The translations under genes and the position numbers were made by a program. Positions 1 through 7,824 of a DNA stretch of 48,159 nt are shown here, piece by piece. Source of the DNA: Heyndrickxia ginsengihumi. GTDB taxonomy: Bacteria; Bacillota; Bacilli; Bacillales; Bacillaceae_C. The stretch is from contig NZ_JAAIWK010000029.1 in assembly GCF_011008565.1 (NCBI RefSeq), positions 1 to 48,159 of the forward strand. The letters are read 5' to 3'. Under the pieces are notes generated by a model. The model worked only from the letters and a program-made list of their open reading frames with translations. It ran no database searches and was not told the origin of the DNA. How positions within the stretch are numbered: the first letter of the stretch is position 1; each line of letters opens with the position of its first letter.

Positions 1-28
1 AATTAATATCATTATTATAAGCTAAAAA

Positions 29-66
29 GACAGTTAAAGGTTTAATTTATTCAACCTTTAACCGTC
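29..66. terminator. Hairpin, possible terminator of an upstream gene
   Basis: GACAGTTAAAGGTT and AACCTTTAACCGTC form a 14-bp stem (one G-T pair) with a short A/T loop. The T-run after it is weak, so it may be a terminator of a gene lying left of the window or only a stable hairpin. Confidence 0.4.
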
Positions 67-89
67 TAATAATTTAATGGACTTTTTCA

Positions 90-162
90 GTGCCCTCCGA
101 GCAGCACCGAGGATACCCATCATTTCTCCGTGGAAAGCGAGTATCCTGAAGCGAAAATAAGT
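90..162. repeat. Family B intergenic repeat, copy 1
   Basis: The stretch contains GTGGAAAGCGAGTATCCTGAAGCGAAA, nearly identical to the reverse complement of the copy near 26.7 kb. Related G+C-richer pieces occur near 5.29, 11.35, 15.95, 26.7 and 27.68 kb, always between genes. No coding function is visible. Confidence 0.5.
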
Positions 163-188
163 TGTAAGAATCTATAACAAAAATATTA

Positions 189-216
189 TTGCAAAATTCT
201 AATTTTATAGTAAAAT
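189..216 (+). promoter_or_regulatory. Candidate SigA promoter for the BASS transporter
   Basis: TTGCAA (189-194) and TAAAAT (211-216) are separated by 16 bases and lie 35 bases upstream of the start codon at 251. Confidence 0.4.
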
Positions 217-250
217 TAATTTTATTCAGATAAATGCATAGGAGGTAAGT

Positions 251-1219
251 ATGGGAGCAATCGAGAAAGTCAGCAGATTTGCAGGTAAGACATTTACATT
301 TTGGGTGATTATTGTAGCGGTATTAGCCTATATGTATCCTGGAAACTTTAAATGGTTGGGGGGCTATGTTGTTCCGTTACTAGGAATTGTAATGTTTGGG
401 ATGGGGCTTACCCTTTCAGCAGCAGATTTTAAAGAAGTATTTCGCAGGCCGAAAGAGGTTGCTTTAGGAGTTGTAGGACATTTTATTATTATGCCGCTAC
501 TGGCGTTTTTATTGGCAGTAGGGTTACATTTGCCGAAAGAAGTGGCAGTAGGGGTTATACTTGTTGGCTGTTGTCCGAGCGGTACTTCCTCCAATGTAAT
601 GGTGTTTCTGGCAAGGGGGAACGTAGCATTAGCCGTTTCGATTGCATCGGTTTCTACAATTCTTGCACCAATCTTTACTCCTTTGCTTATTTTTCTATTA
701 GCTAGTAAATGGGTACATATTAGCGTCGGTTCATTGTTCTTATCTATCGTTCAAGTAATTATCGTTCCATTATGTCTTGGATTTCTAATTAAAAAGTTTT
801 TTGGCAAGCAAGCTGCTGCGAGTACGAAAGCAATGCCGCTCGTATCTGTTATTGCAATTGTATTGATCGTATCAGGAGTTGTAGCAGGTGCTCAAGCACA
901 AATTGCCAAAACAGGCTTACTTATTTTTGCCGTTGTAATCCTCCATAATATTCTTGGTTATTGTCTCGGCTTTTTCTTTTCACGTTTATTTGGAATGGAC
1001 TTATCTAAGCAAAAAGCAGTTGCAATGGAAGTTGGAATGCAAAATTCTGGATTAGGAGTAGCAATTGCCTCTACAAGCTTTTCACCATTAGCAGCTGTTC
1101 CAAGTGCTATTTTTAGTGTATGGCATAATATTTCAGGATCCATTCTCGCTTTTATTTTTAGCAAAATTGATGACAAACATAAAGAAGAAAAGGATAAGGA
1201 TAAAAAATTGGCAGGATAA
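251..1219 (+). CDS. Bile acid:sodium symporter (BASS) family transporter
   Basis: A 322-residue integral membrane protein with about nine or ten hydrophobic helices, the size expected of bacterial BASS/SBF-family secondary transporters. Conserved patches seen are the early GIVMFGMGLTL, the CCPSGTSSNV stretch near residue 107 and the QNSGLGVAIA stretch near residue 268; the last two resemble the broken-helix sodium-site regions of the family. The C-terminus is a lysine-rich cytoplasmic tail. The ATG follows AGGAGGTAAGT. Family members carry sodium with organic anions such as bile acids, pantoate or keto acids; the substrate here cannot be read from sequence. It stands alone, with its own promoter-like site and a terminator after it. 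Confidence 0.85.
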   Translation: MGAIEKVSRFAGKTFTFWVIIVAVLAYMYPGNFKWLGGYVVPLLGIVMFGMGLTLSAADFKEVFRRPKEVALGVVGHFIIMPLLAFLLAVGLHLPKEVAVGVILVGCCPSGTSSNVMVFLARGNVALAVSIASVSTILAPIFTPLLIFLLASKWVHISVGSLFLSIVQVIIVPLCLGFLIKKFFGKQAAASTKAMPLVSVIAIVLIVSGVVAGAQAQIAKTGLLIFAVVILHNILGYCLGFFFSRLFGMDLSKQKAVAMEVGMQNSGLGVAIASTSFSPLAAVPSAIFSVWHNISGSILAFIFSKIDDKHKEEKDKDKKLAG

Positions 1220-1269
1220 TTGTTAGCAACTTTTAAAGTAACTAGTTTCAATAACGCAGAGTGCAGACG

Positions 1270-1307
1270 AACCCCCAATGAATCTATGGGGGTTTGTCCT
1301 GTTTTTT
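1270..1307 (+). terminator. Rho-independent terminator after the BASS gene
   Basis: AACCCCC (1270-1276) pairs with GGGGGTT (1288-1294) over an 11-base loop, followed by a T-rich run ending TTTTTT at 1302-1307. Confidence 0.7.
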
Positions 1308-1690
1308 AGCCTTCGGACTCGAGTGTTAGCTTTGGAAAACTGTCTATTTAACATAGAAGACTGCAAGCAAACTATTGATATAGTATTTTAAAATAAAATA
1401 TAGTACTTTCGTTATGGATACACAGATTCATATTTTATTTTAATCTTTGGCAAACGGTCATATCGCTTTTTGTATTATTTCCCTTAAAACAAATGTTTTT
1501 CTTCATCTAGCGAATTGACTAGATAAAAGCAAAAATAGGTCAAAAACATCAATAAATTACTTCAACATAGGCTTTCTTTTTTGGTGGGTTATCTTTTTTT
1601 AGGGAATGGGGAAAATTTCCTAATATACAAGACTAATTTTCAATTATAATATAGAAAGTAGTGGTAAAGGTAGGAAGTCGGTGAAATAAA
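1308..1690. other. Intergenic region before the PAS kinase
   Basis: A/T-rich stretch with no open frame I can support. A TATAAT hexamer at 1645-1650 is a possible -10 box for the kinase, but no convincing -35 partner was found. Confidence 0.4.
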
Positions 1691-3223
1691 TTGGATGTCA
1701 TGGAACTTGGATATGATCAAGAAAAAGATAAACTACTTCATGAAATTGATCAATTAAAAATAGAAAATGAGAAGTTGAAATCAGAACTAAGTACTACGAA
1801 AGAAATTAGCAAGTATCTTAATGAAAGCGAGCAACGGTTCGAGCAGTTGTTTAATAATATTTCTGATGCTGTTTATTATTTGAAAATAGATAAGGAAGGG
1901 GTTTCGGGGAATTTTATTGAGGTTAATAAGATTGCTTATAAAAGATTAGGCTATACCCGTGAAGAGATGTTAAACATGTCTCCCTTTGATATCGATTATC
2001 ATGAAAGAGAAGAGCTTATACAAATATTAGAAAGCATCATGAGCACTGAAACACTCATATTCGAAACGATGCATGTTTGCAAAGATGGTACGCTTATTCC
2101 GGTTGAAATTAAAACCCATAATGTAGTCATGGATGGTGAAACATTTACATTGTCGGTTTGCAGGGATATTTCAGAAAGAAAGCAAGCCGAAAGGGTTATA
2201 CGAGATACGAAAAAACAATATCAAAGATTAGTAGAATCTTCAACAAACGGGATTGCTGTTTTACAAGATGATAAATGGGTTTTTGCAAACGAAGCGGCAT
2301 TAAAGTTGTTTGGCGCTCATACTAAAGATCAATTACTTGGAAAAAGTATATACGATATGCTTTATCCAGAGTTCATAGAGAAATATAAAATTCTTACTAA
2401 GTTTGGAGGGAAACATGCGAGATTAAATAGCACCTGGAAAAACTTAGACGGAAGAGAGATTCATACAGAAATTGTTTCAATTCCAATTATTTTTAGAGAT
2501 AGAGTCGCAAAGCAACTCATTATTCAAGATGTAACAGAACGTAAACAAGCAGAGGATTTAATGATTCAAGCGGAAAAGATGAATGTTGTCGGTCAGCTTG
2601 CGGCTGGGATTGCACACGAGATAAGAAATCCGTTAACCTCATTAAAGGGATTTGTACAGCTCTTTCGCTCAGGAACAGTTCCTAATGATAAATTTCTTAA
2701 CATTATGGAGAGCGAATTAGAGAGGATCGATGTTATTTCTAGTGAGTTTCTTACACTTGCCAAACCGTATAATGTAGATTTTTCTCCTGTTGATATACAA
2801 GAGCTTTTGAAAAATGTTATCGCCCTATTAGGTACGGAGGCTTCTAAGCAACGTATTTCTATTGATACAAGCTTTTTAAATGAAACAATTATTGTAGATG
2901 GAGTAAACGCAGAATTAAAAAAAGTGTTTATTAATCTTATCAAAAATGCGATTGAAGTTATGCCTGACGGGGGAACTATTAAAATTATTGTCGAGAATAG
3001 CGAAGAGGCCGTTGATATTTCTATTCAAGATCATGGCATAGGGATGACAGATGAACAGTTAAGGCGTCTAGGAGAACCATTTTTTACGACGAAAGAAACA
3101 GGAACGGGATTAGGGTTAATGGTTACATATAAGATTATTGATCATCATCATGGTGAAATGAAGGTGAAAAGCAAATTGAATGAAGGGACAACCTTTACTG
3201 TGCGCCTACCTGTAATAACATAA
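1691..3223 (+). CDS. Orphan PAS-PAS sensor histidine kinase
   Basis: A 510-residue protein without membrane segments, so probably a cytoplasmic sensor. Order: N-terminal coiled coil (residues 1-45), PAS domain 1 (about 46-165), PAS domain 2 (about 172-285), HisKA dimerisation domain with the phospho-acceptor His309 in AHEIRNPLTSLKGF, and a HATPase_c domain with N box NLIKNAIE, G1 DHGIGM and F/G2 FFTTKETGTGLGL. The architecture and H-box are close to sporulation-type kinases (KinA/KinC/KinE family) that feed Spo0F. No response regulator gene is adjacent, in line with an orphan phosphorelay kinase. The TTG start is preferred because GGTGA lies six bases upstream; ATG at 1700 is the alternative. 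The signal and exact partner are unknown. Confidence 0.85.
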   Translation: MDVMELGYDQEKDKLLHEIDQLKIENEKLKSELSTTKEISKYLNESEQRFEQLFNNISDAVYYLKIDKEGVSGNFIEVNKIAYKRLGYTREEMLNMSPFDIDYHEREELIQILESIMSTETLIFETMHVCKDGTLIPVEIKTHNVVMDGETFTLSVCRDISERKQAERVIRDTKKQYQRLVESSTNGIAVLQDDKWVFANEAALKLFGAHTKDQLLGKSIYDMLYPEFIEKYKILTKFGGKHARLNSTWKNLDGREIHTEIVSIPIIFRDRVAKQLIIQDVTERKQAEDLMIQAEKMNVVGQLAAGIAHEIRNPLTSLKGFVQLFRSGTVPNDKFLNIMESELERIDVISSEFLTLAKPYNVDFSPVDIQELLKNVIALLGTEASKQRISIDTSFLNETIIVDGVNAELKKVFINLIKNAIEVMPDGGTIKIIVENSEEAVDISIQDHGIGMTDEQLRRLGEPFFTTKETGTGLGLMVTYKIIDHHHGEMKVKSKLNEGTTFTVRLPVIT

Positions 3224-3461
3224 GGCACAGTATATTTGGGTTTTCCGCTGATTTTGTTTAATGGATGAAAGGAGAATGAGGGCTTTAACGACGATGTTAG
3301 AGTCCTTTCTATAGTCATTTTGGTAAATTGATCATGTCAGTAAATGTTGGATAATCATTACTCATTTTCATAAATAATGGTGAAAGTATAGGATCTGAGC
3401 TTTATTACGATCAGGCTATTTTCTTCATTTTTCAAAGCAATTAAAATGAATACATGGTCTC
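3224..3461. other. Intergenic region after the kinase
   Basis: A/T-rich, without a supported gene. Short open frames here on the minus strand have no ribosome site and no recognisable product. Confidence 0.4.
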
Positions 3462-3499
3462 TTTTCATATATATCCACAACTTGTATAATGCAAGTTGT
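3462..3499 (+). promoter_or_regulatory. Promoter with palindromic operator upstream of ferredoxin
   Basis: TTTTCA (3462-3467) and TATAAT (3485-3490) are 17 bases apart. The -10 box lies exactly in the loop of an 8-bp inverted repeat, ACAACTTG (3477-3484) and CAAGTTGT (3492-3499). A dimeric regulator bound here would cover the -10 region. The regulator is not identified. Confidence 0.5.
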
Positions 3500-3572
3500 A
3501 TCAAGAAAGTTTGGAGTCCAATAGCAAGGAGGAGAAGCATGCAGAAATCTATTTTTCACTGTTTATAAGTAA

Positions 3573-3893
<321 letters not shown>

Positions 3894-4055
3894 AATCTCC
3901 ATACATTTTAAATAGGTAAAAGAGAATATGATTAAAATTTTCAATATTACAAATATTTTCTGAACTGGAAAGTCGGCGCAAATCTTATACTTAATTTTTT
4001 TAATCATCTAAAAATAAACTAGATGATAAATGCTGTCCAAATGAAAGGGGAATTT

Positions 4056-5261
4056 ATGATGACAAAAATGAAAGTAGTTAATCTTGCCTCGGTTACTTTT
4101 ATGAAGGAATTGGATACTTTGGAGAAAAAGTTAAATCCTTTTCCAATATACGAGGAATTTCGTAAACATAGCCCCGTTCGTTATGATCAAGAAAGAAATT
4201 GTTGGGATATATTTCTATATGAGGATGTCGATTACGTTCTTAAACATTATGAATTATTTTCTTCCGAACAGCAGCGATTAATTAGAAGAGATAACATGTT
4301 ACGAATGGACCCACCCCGTCATAAACAATTGCGCGATCTTGTCAACAAAGGATTCACACCCCGTGCGATTAAGGAGCTGGCACCACGGATTCAGGAAATA
4401 ACTGAGCAATTAATAAGTAATGTATTGGACCAAGGCGAAATGAAGATGATTGATGACATGGCGATGCCTCTGCCAGTCATTGTCATTGCCGATTTATTGG
4501 GAGTACCGGCTGAAGACCGAGAAAAGTTCAAAGTATGGTCTGATATACTAGTAAAAGGTGTGGAAGATCCTCAGCCGGAAGTTTATGAAGCGGTAAAACG
4601 TGAGCAGGAAGATGTTCACCAGCAATTAAAAGAATATTTGTCTTACATCCTAGAACGGCGACGTTTTCATCCTCAAGATGATATTATTTCATCATTGCTT
4701 TCGGCCGAAATTGACGGAAATAAACTGACAGAAACAGAAATTTTAGATTTCAGTATTCTGTTATTAGCTGCCGGCAATGAAACAACCACTAATTTGATTA
4801 CCAATGGTGTTCGTTTAATGACAGAGATACCCGACATTCAAAGACAAGCGAAGAGTGATCTTTCTTTAATCCCTTCAATGGTAGAAGAAGTACTCCGCTA
4901 TTATTCACCGGTTCAAGCTCCATCAAGGATTGCAAAGCAAGATATTGAGCTGCAAGGCGAGTCAATAAAAAAAGGTGATATTGTCGTAGCATGGGTTGGC
5001 TCAGCAAATCGTGACGAAGCAAAGTTCCCTGCTGCAAATACTTTTCAAATTGATCGAAAGCCAAATCAACATTTGAGCTTTGGAAAGGGCATTCATTTTT
5101 GCTTAGGTGCACCGCTTGCGCGTTTAGAAGCACAGATCGCGTTTGAAAAAATGTTTACTCATTTTACCAATATTCGTTTGAAAGAAGCGGCACAAATTAA
5201 AAGAACACCTGCCCCGCAAATGTTCGGAGTAGTTGAGTTCCCGATTACATTTTCTTTGTAA
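4056..5261 (+). CDS. Cytochrome P450, CYP109-like
   Basis: A roughly 401-residue soluble class I P450. Visible motifs are the I-helix AAGNETTTN oxygen-activation motif, the K-helix ExxR in EEVLR, and the heme-ligand loop FGKGIHFCLGAPLARLEA with the thiolate Cys at about residue 349. The overall sequence is close to B. subtilis YjiB (CYP109B1), an oxidase of broad substrate range including fatty acids and terpenoids; the substrate here is open. An upstream in-frame ATG at 4023 exists, but AAAGGGGA lies just before the ATGATG at 4056/4059, which is the better start. The ferredoxin gene ends about 160 bases upstream, suggesting supply of its electrons. Confidence 0.9.
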   Translation: MMTKMKVVNLASVTFMKELDTLEKKLNPFPIYEEFRKHSPVRYDQERNCWDIFLYEDVDYVLKHYELFSSEQQRLIRRDNMLRMDPPRHKQLRDLVNKGFTPRAIKELAPRIQEITEQLISNVLDQGEMKMIDDMAMPLPVIVIADLLGVPAEDREKFKVWSDILVKGVEDPQPEVYEAVKREQEDVHQQLKEYLSYILERRRFHPQDDIISSLLSAEIDGNKLTETEILDFSILLLAAGNETTTNLITNGVRLMTEIPDIQRQAKSDLSLIPSMVEEVLRYYSPVQAPSRIAKQDIELQGESIKKGDIVVAWVGSANRDEAKFPAANTFQIDRKPNQHLSFGKGIHFCLGAPLARLEAQIAFEKMFTHFTNIRLKEAAQIKRTPAPQMFGVVEFPITFSL

Positions 5262-5282
5262 AATATTTAGAGGGTGAGGCCC

Positions 5283-5335
5283 CCTGAACGTCCGCGGAAA
5301 GCGAACCTCTGAAGCTGCTTTCCCTGCTGCCTTTT
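5283..5335. repeat. Family B intergenic repeat, copy 2
   Basis: Short G+C-rich piece with CCGCGGAAAGCGA...CTCTGAAGC, the core shared with the other family B copies. It lies between the P450 gene and the Fur-controlled fbp genes. Confidence 0.45.
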
Positions 5336-5367
5336 TTGTACGTAAGAAAGCCTTTTTTAATTTCCTC

Positions 5368-5419
5368 TTTACCTGACAAGTAATCTTCGATATAATTTTA
5401 ATTGATAATGATTATCAAT
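5368..5419 (+). promoter_or_regulatory. SigA promoter with Fur box for fbpA-fbpB
   Basis: TTTACC (5368-5373) and TATAAT (5391-5396) are 17 bases apart. ATTGATAATGATTATCAAT at 5401-5419 is a perfect 7-1-7 Fur box (TGATAATnATTATCA) over the expected transcription start, so iron-bound Fur should repress. Confidence 0.85.
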
Positions 5420-5445
5420 ATCAAAAAAGTGCAGGTGAAGCTTAA

Positions 5446-5610
5446 ATGGGAAATCTATTAAGAAAGTCTGTCGAACTTAAAAAATCACAACTAATCCATA
5501 AATTATTAGATTTAGGTGTTTATAAAAAATATGATAAACAGCTATATGAGCTGCCGCTAACAGTTTTAGAAAAAGAGTATCAGGTAATGAAAGGCGTTCA
5601 AAATAATTAA
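5446..5610 (+). CDS. fbpA: Fur-regulated basic protein FbpA
   Basis: A 54-residue basic protein, MGNLLRKSVELKKSQLIHK..., that resembles the FbpA family (short, Lys-rich, with a central LGVYKK and a distal YELPLTVLEKEY). In B. subtilis the Fbp proteins are made under iron starvation and act together with the FsrA small RNA in iron-sparing. The Fur box just upstream supports the call. The ribosome site is weak (CAGGTGAAG). The gene is too short for routine gene finders; fbpB follows 22 bases later. Confidence 0.8.
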   Translation: MGNLLRKSVELKKSQLIHKLLDLGVYKKYDKQLYELPLTVLEKEYQVMKGVQNN

Positions 5611-5632
5611 ATACTGAAAGGGATAATGCCGC

Positions 5633-5812
5633 ATGTTGCATTTGAAAAATCAATCATTTCAAACATTGATAGATGAGAATCGGCAACAAATATTGGGGAA
5701 TAAAGAGGAAATAGAACAGATTTATAAGCGAGTAGACCAGAAGGCGATGCTGAATGATAAACGCGACGCTAACAGTCCAGCTCGCAATTAATATTTGGAA
5801 AAGGCTGGGATA
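5633..5812 (+). CDS. fbpB: FbpB-like Fur-regulated small protein, altered C-terminus
   Basis: The first about 38 residues (SFQTLIDENRQQILGNKEE then IEQIYKRVDQKA) look like the FbpB family core, a small basic protein implicated with FsrA RNA in iron-sparing translation control. The frame then continues as NDNATLTVQLAINIWKRLG and stops at 5810-5812, inside the left end of repeat A copy 1. The tail does not resemble FbpB and appears to be read-through into repeat-derived DNA. The start ATG is preceded by AAAGGGATAATGCCGC. It sits 22 bases after fbpA and should share its Fur-controlled promoter. Confidence 0.65.
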
Positions 5813-5966
5813 AAACTCAAAAGTGGTTAGCTCAAGACGAACATTGCACAAATCAGTTCCAGAAATATACGTAGCCGCCTGCGGAAAGCGAAGTATATTG
5901 CCAGAACGGGGTTGGAGCGCAATATTCGAGTTGTCTTTAGCTAACATGCTTTTGTCCCAGCTTCCG
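5800..5966. repeat. Family A intergenic repeat, copy 1
   Basis: A 167-bp imperfect palindrome with outer arms AGGCTGGGATAAAA and TTTTGTCCCAGCTT. Inner arms TTAGCTCAAGACGAACATTGC and GCGCAATATTCGAGTTGTCTTTAGCTAA also pair, and the centre carries GCGGAAAGCGAAG. It shares long near-identical stretches with copies near 16.1, 20.9 and 41.9 kb. Confidence 0.8.
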
Positions 5967-6127
5967 GACTGTAGACAATCTTCCTGGAAATTAAGTTTGT
6001 TTACAGCTTTTTGTTTTAAACTATTTAATGCCGTTTTTATACATAAAACTATAAAACTAACAGGTACGATACAGCCATACAATATGAAAAAAATGTTAAA
6101 TTTTGTCGAAAAAAGTAAATAAATTTC

Positions 6128-6155
6128 TTGAAAAGGCAGGTATTACTATTATAAT
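6128..6155 (+). promoter_or_regulatory. SigA promoter of the riboswitch operon
   Basis: TTGAAA (6128-6133) and a perfect TATAAT (6150-6155) are separated by 16 bases, placing the transcript start just before the riboswitch aptamer. Confidence 0.75.
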
Positions 6156-6173
6156 GAGAATAGGACTTCAAAA

Positions 6174-6268
6174 AATGAATACGAAAAGGGCAAATTCATT
6201 GAAAAATGAAGACGCAAAGCTATAGGGACTAACGTGTTGCCAACACTATGTCAGCCAGTTACCGATTA
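6174..6268 (+). ncRNA. c-di-GMP-I (GEMM) riboswitch aptamer
   Basis: The signature segments of the GEMM-I class are present in order: GGGCAAA, a perfect hairpin TTCATT-GAAA-AATGAA, the invariant GACGCAAAGC, GGGACTAA, a variable hairpin, and the closing CAGCCAGTTACCGA. The aptamer lies between a strong promoter and an intrinsic terminator, and the leader runs into the gene at 6382. It should sense cyclic di-GMP and adjust read-through. Confidence 0.9.
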
Positions 6269-6279
6269 TATGATGAAAT

Positions 6280-6314
6280 GAGACACTTATCGGTATAGGT
6301 ATGTCTCTTTTTTT
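6280..6314 (+). terminator. Riboswitch expression platform: intrinsic terminator
   Basis: GAGACA (6280-6285) pairs with TGTCTC (6302-6307), followed by TTTTTTT. The loop carries ATCGGT (6289-6294), complementary to ACCGAT (6261-6266) at the 3' edge of the aptamer, offering a mutually exclusive pairing. Whether c-di-GMP turns the operon on or off cannot be decided by eye. Confidence 0.8.
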
Positions 6315-6381
6315 ATGATTAAATAGGCGGTGTCTTCGTATTTGAATTCAGCCCCTTCAATTAAGGAGAGGACAGAAGACG

Positions 6382-6747
6382 ATGGCACAATTTCAAGTTG
6401 ATCATAAGAATAAGGCATTTATTATTACTTTAGGCGGATTTGCAGAAACTGAGAAGGCTTCTAACTTTGTAGCGGATCTAAAGAAGGAAGTTGCAAAAAT
6501 TCAAGTCAATCAGTTCACCTTGATCGTTGATTCGGCTAAATTAAGAACGTTTAAAACCGAGATTTTACCAGTTTTAGAAACGAGCTATGGTCTATATATG
6601 AGTTTAGGATTTAAAAATATTTTAATGGTTAAACCGGAAAGTGTCACACCACGATTGCAGCTTAAAAGGATTGCAAAGAAAGTGAATTTTTCCGGAGAAT
6701 TTATTGATAGTTTACAAGAAGCATTGAATGTTTCAATGCATAGTTAA
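6382..6747 (+). CDS. STAS-like small protein, first gene of c-di-GMP-controlled operon
   Basis: A 121-residue soluble protein. The pattern of a first strand AFIITLGGF, a helix, a strand FTLIVDSAKL, a long helix and a strand NILMVKPES resembles the STAS / anti-sigma-factor antagonist fold, but I do not see the usual phospho-serine motif (D-S-S/T), so this is a fold-level guess. A role as a regulatory or scaffold partner of the chemoreceptor two genes on would fit. Start ATG 6382 follows AAGGAGAGG. It is the gene directly downstream of the c-di-GMP riboswitch, and its stop is 49 bases before the next gene. Confidence 0.55.
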   Translation: MAQFQVDHKNKAFIITLGGFAETEKASNFVADLKKEVAKIQVNQFTLIVDSAKLRTFKTEILPVLETSYGLYMSLGFKNILMVKPESVTPRLQLKRIAKKVNFSGEFIDSLQEALNVSMHS

Positions 6748-6796
6748 AGTTATTTAAAGATGAATGTTGCATGATGAAACATAAGGAGATTAAAAA

Positions 6797-7795
6797 ATGT
6801 CAACAAATGTCATTTTAAAAGAAGTATCTGTGTACCATCCAAAAAAGGTTATGAATAATGACTATTACGTTACACATTTTCAGCGTCAAGGCAATGATAT
6901 CGGCCGTTTGCTTGACGCTCTTGGCCGCGAGAATCGTTATGTTGCAGATTATAAAACAGAAACGACTTTAACGATGGCGATTGCAGCTTCAAAACAAGTT
7001 TTAGAAGAAAGCAGTTTATCGGGAAAAGATTTAGATATGATTGTGTTTGTATCTGGAACACCTGAATATTTTTGGCCCCCTAATGCTGTTGCGATCCATC
7101 AGGCTTTACAAGGGAAAGAAGAGGTTATTGTGTACGATATGAATGTTGCCTGTGTTGGAATGGTTGTTGCTGTCGAACAAGTTAGCCGTAATATGCTAGC
7201 AAATCCAAATATCCAACGTGCTTTAATTGTCGGCTCAGAGCAGATGCATCGCTATGCAAATGAAGAGGATGCCGTAACATATGCAAGCTTTGGAGACGGA
7301 GCTGCTGCAGTCATTTTAGAAAAAAATCAAACAGACAACAGCGGATTTATTGATTCTGCTTATAAAGTAAATACTGAATCGATAGATAAAATTACATTTC
7401 CAGCATGCGGCGTTTCGAATATGTTTAATGCAAACATTGCTGATCGGGATAAGAAAATTAAATGGGAAAATGTGAATAATGATAATGCTTTTATGTCTAC
7501 TGTAGAACTGATTGAAAAGTTACTGAAGCGTAATCACGTCTCAACGAATGAGGTACAAGCTTTTTGTTTTTCACAGCTATCAAGGAAAAATATATATAAA
7601 GTAAAAGAAACGTTTAATGAGGATATTAAGAAGTTTCCAATTGTCGGCACTGATTATGGCTATACAGGCTCCGCTAGTCCTTTTATGGCGTTTGAGCGTG
7701 CAGTACGCACAGGTCAGGTTAAAAAAGGAGATTATGTCATCTTTTGGTCAGTGGGGGCAGGTACGGCAGCTTGTGCAATGCTATATAAATATTAA
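6797..7795 (+). CDS. Ketoacyl-ACP synthase III (FabH)-like protein with degenerate catalytic triad
   Basis: A 332-residue thiolase-fold protein with the family landmarks [22 protein letters not shown] and the nucleophile Cys119 in DMNVACVGM. In FabH the Cys works with a His and an Asn 30 residues apart. Here the matching places hold Ser259 ([10 protein letters not shown] instead of HQAN-type) and Tyr289 (YGYTGSASP instead of YGNTSAAS), also exactly 30 apart. The decarboxylating condensation of FabH is therefore unlikely; acyl transfer, acyl binding or sensing by Cys119 remains possible. It lies between a STAS-like protein and a chemoreceptor in a c-di-GMP-controlled operon, not beside fatty acid genes. 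ATG 6797 follows AAGGAGA. Confidence 0.85.
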   Translation: MSTNVILKEVSVYHPKKVMNNDYYVTHFQRQGNDIGRLLDALGRENRYVADYKTETTLTMAIAASKQVLEESSLSGKDLDMIVFVSGTPEYFWPPNAVAIHQALQGKEEVIVYDMNVACVGMVVAVEQVSRNMLANPNIQRALIVGSEQMHRYANEEDAVTYASFGDGAAAVILEKNQTDNSGFIDSAYKVNTESIDKITFPACGVSNMFNANIADRDKKIKWENVNNDNAFMSTVELIEKLLKRNHVSTNEVQAFCFSQLSRKNIYKVKETFNEDIKKFPIVGTDYGYTGSASPFMAFERAVRTGQVKKGDYVIFWSVGAGTAACAMLYKY

Positions 7796-7824
7796 AGAGG
7801 GTTATTTTTAAGGGGGGGCGTCAG

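Noticed and set aside
1691-3223. Assigning the PAS kinase to a named sporulation kinase (KinA-E)
   Set aside because: Domain order alone does not settle which one; the input domains diverge and no partner gene is near.
5654-6122. Open frames on both strands (142 and 99 codons) across the first family A repeat
   Set aside because: They lie in a palindromic repeat and overlap fbpB; the long arms give mirrored open frames by chance and no ribosome site or family pattern is seen.
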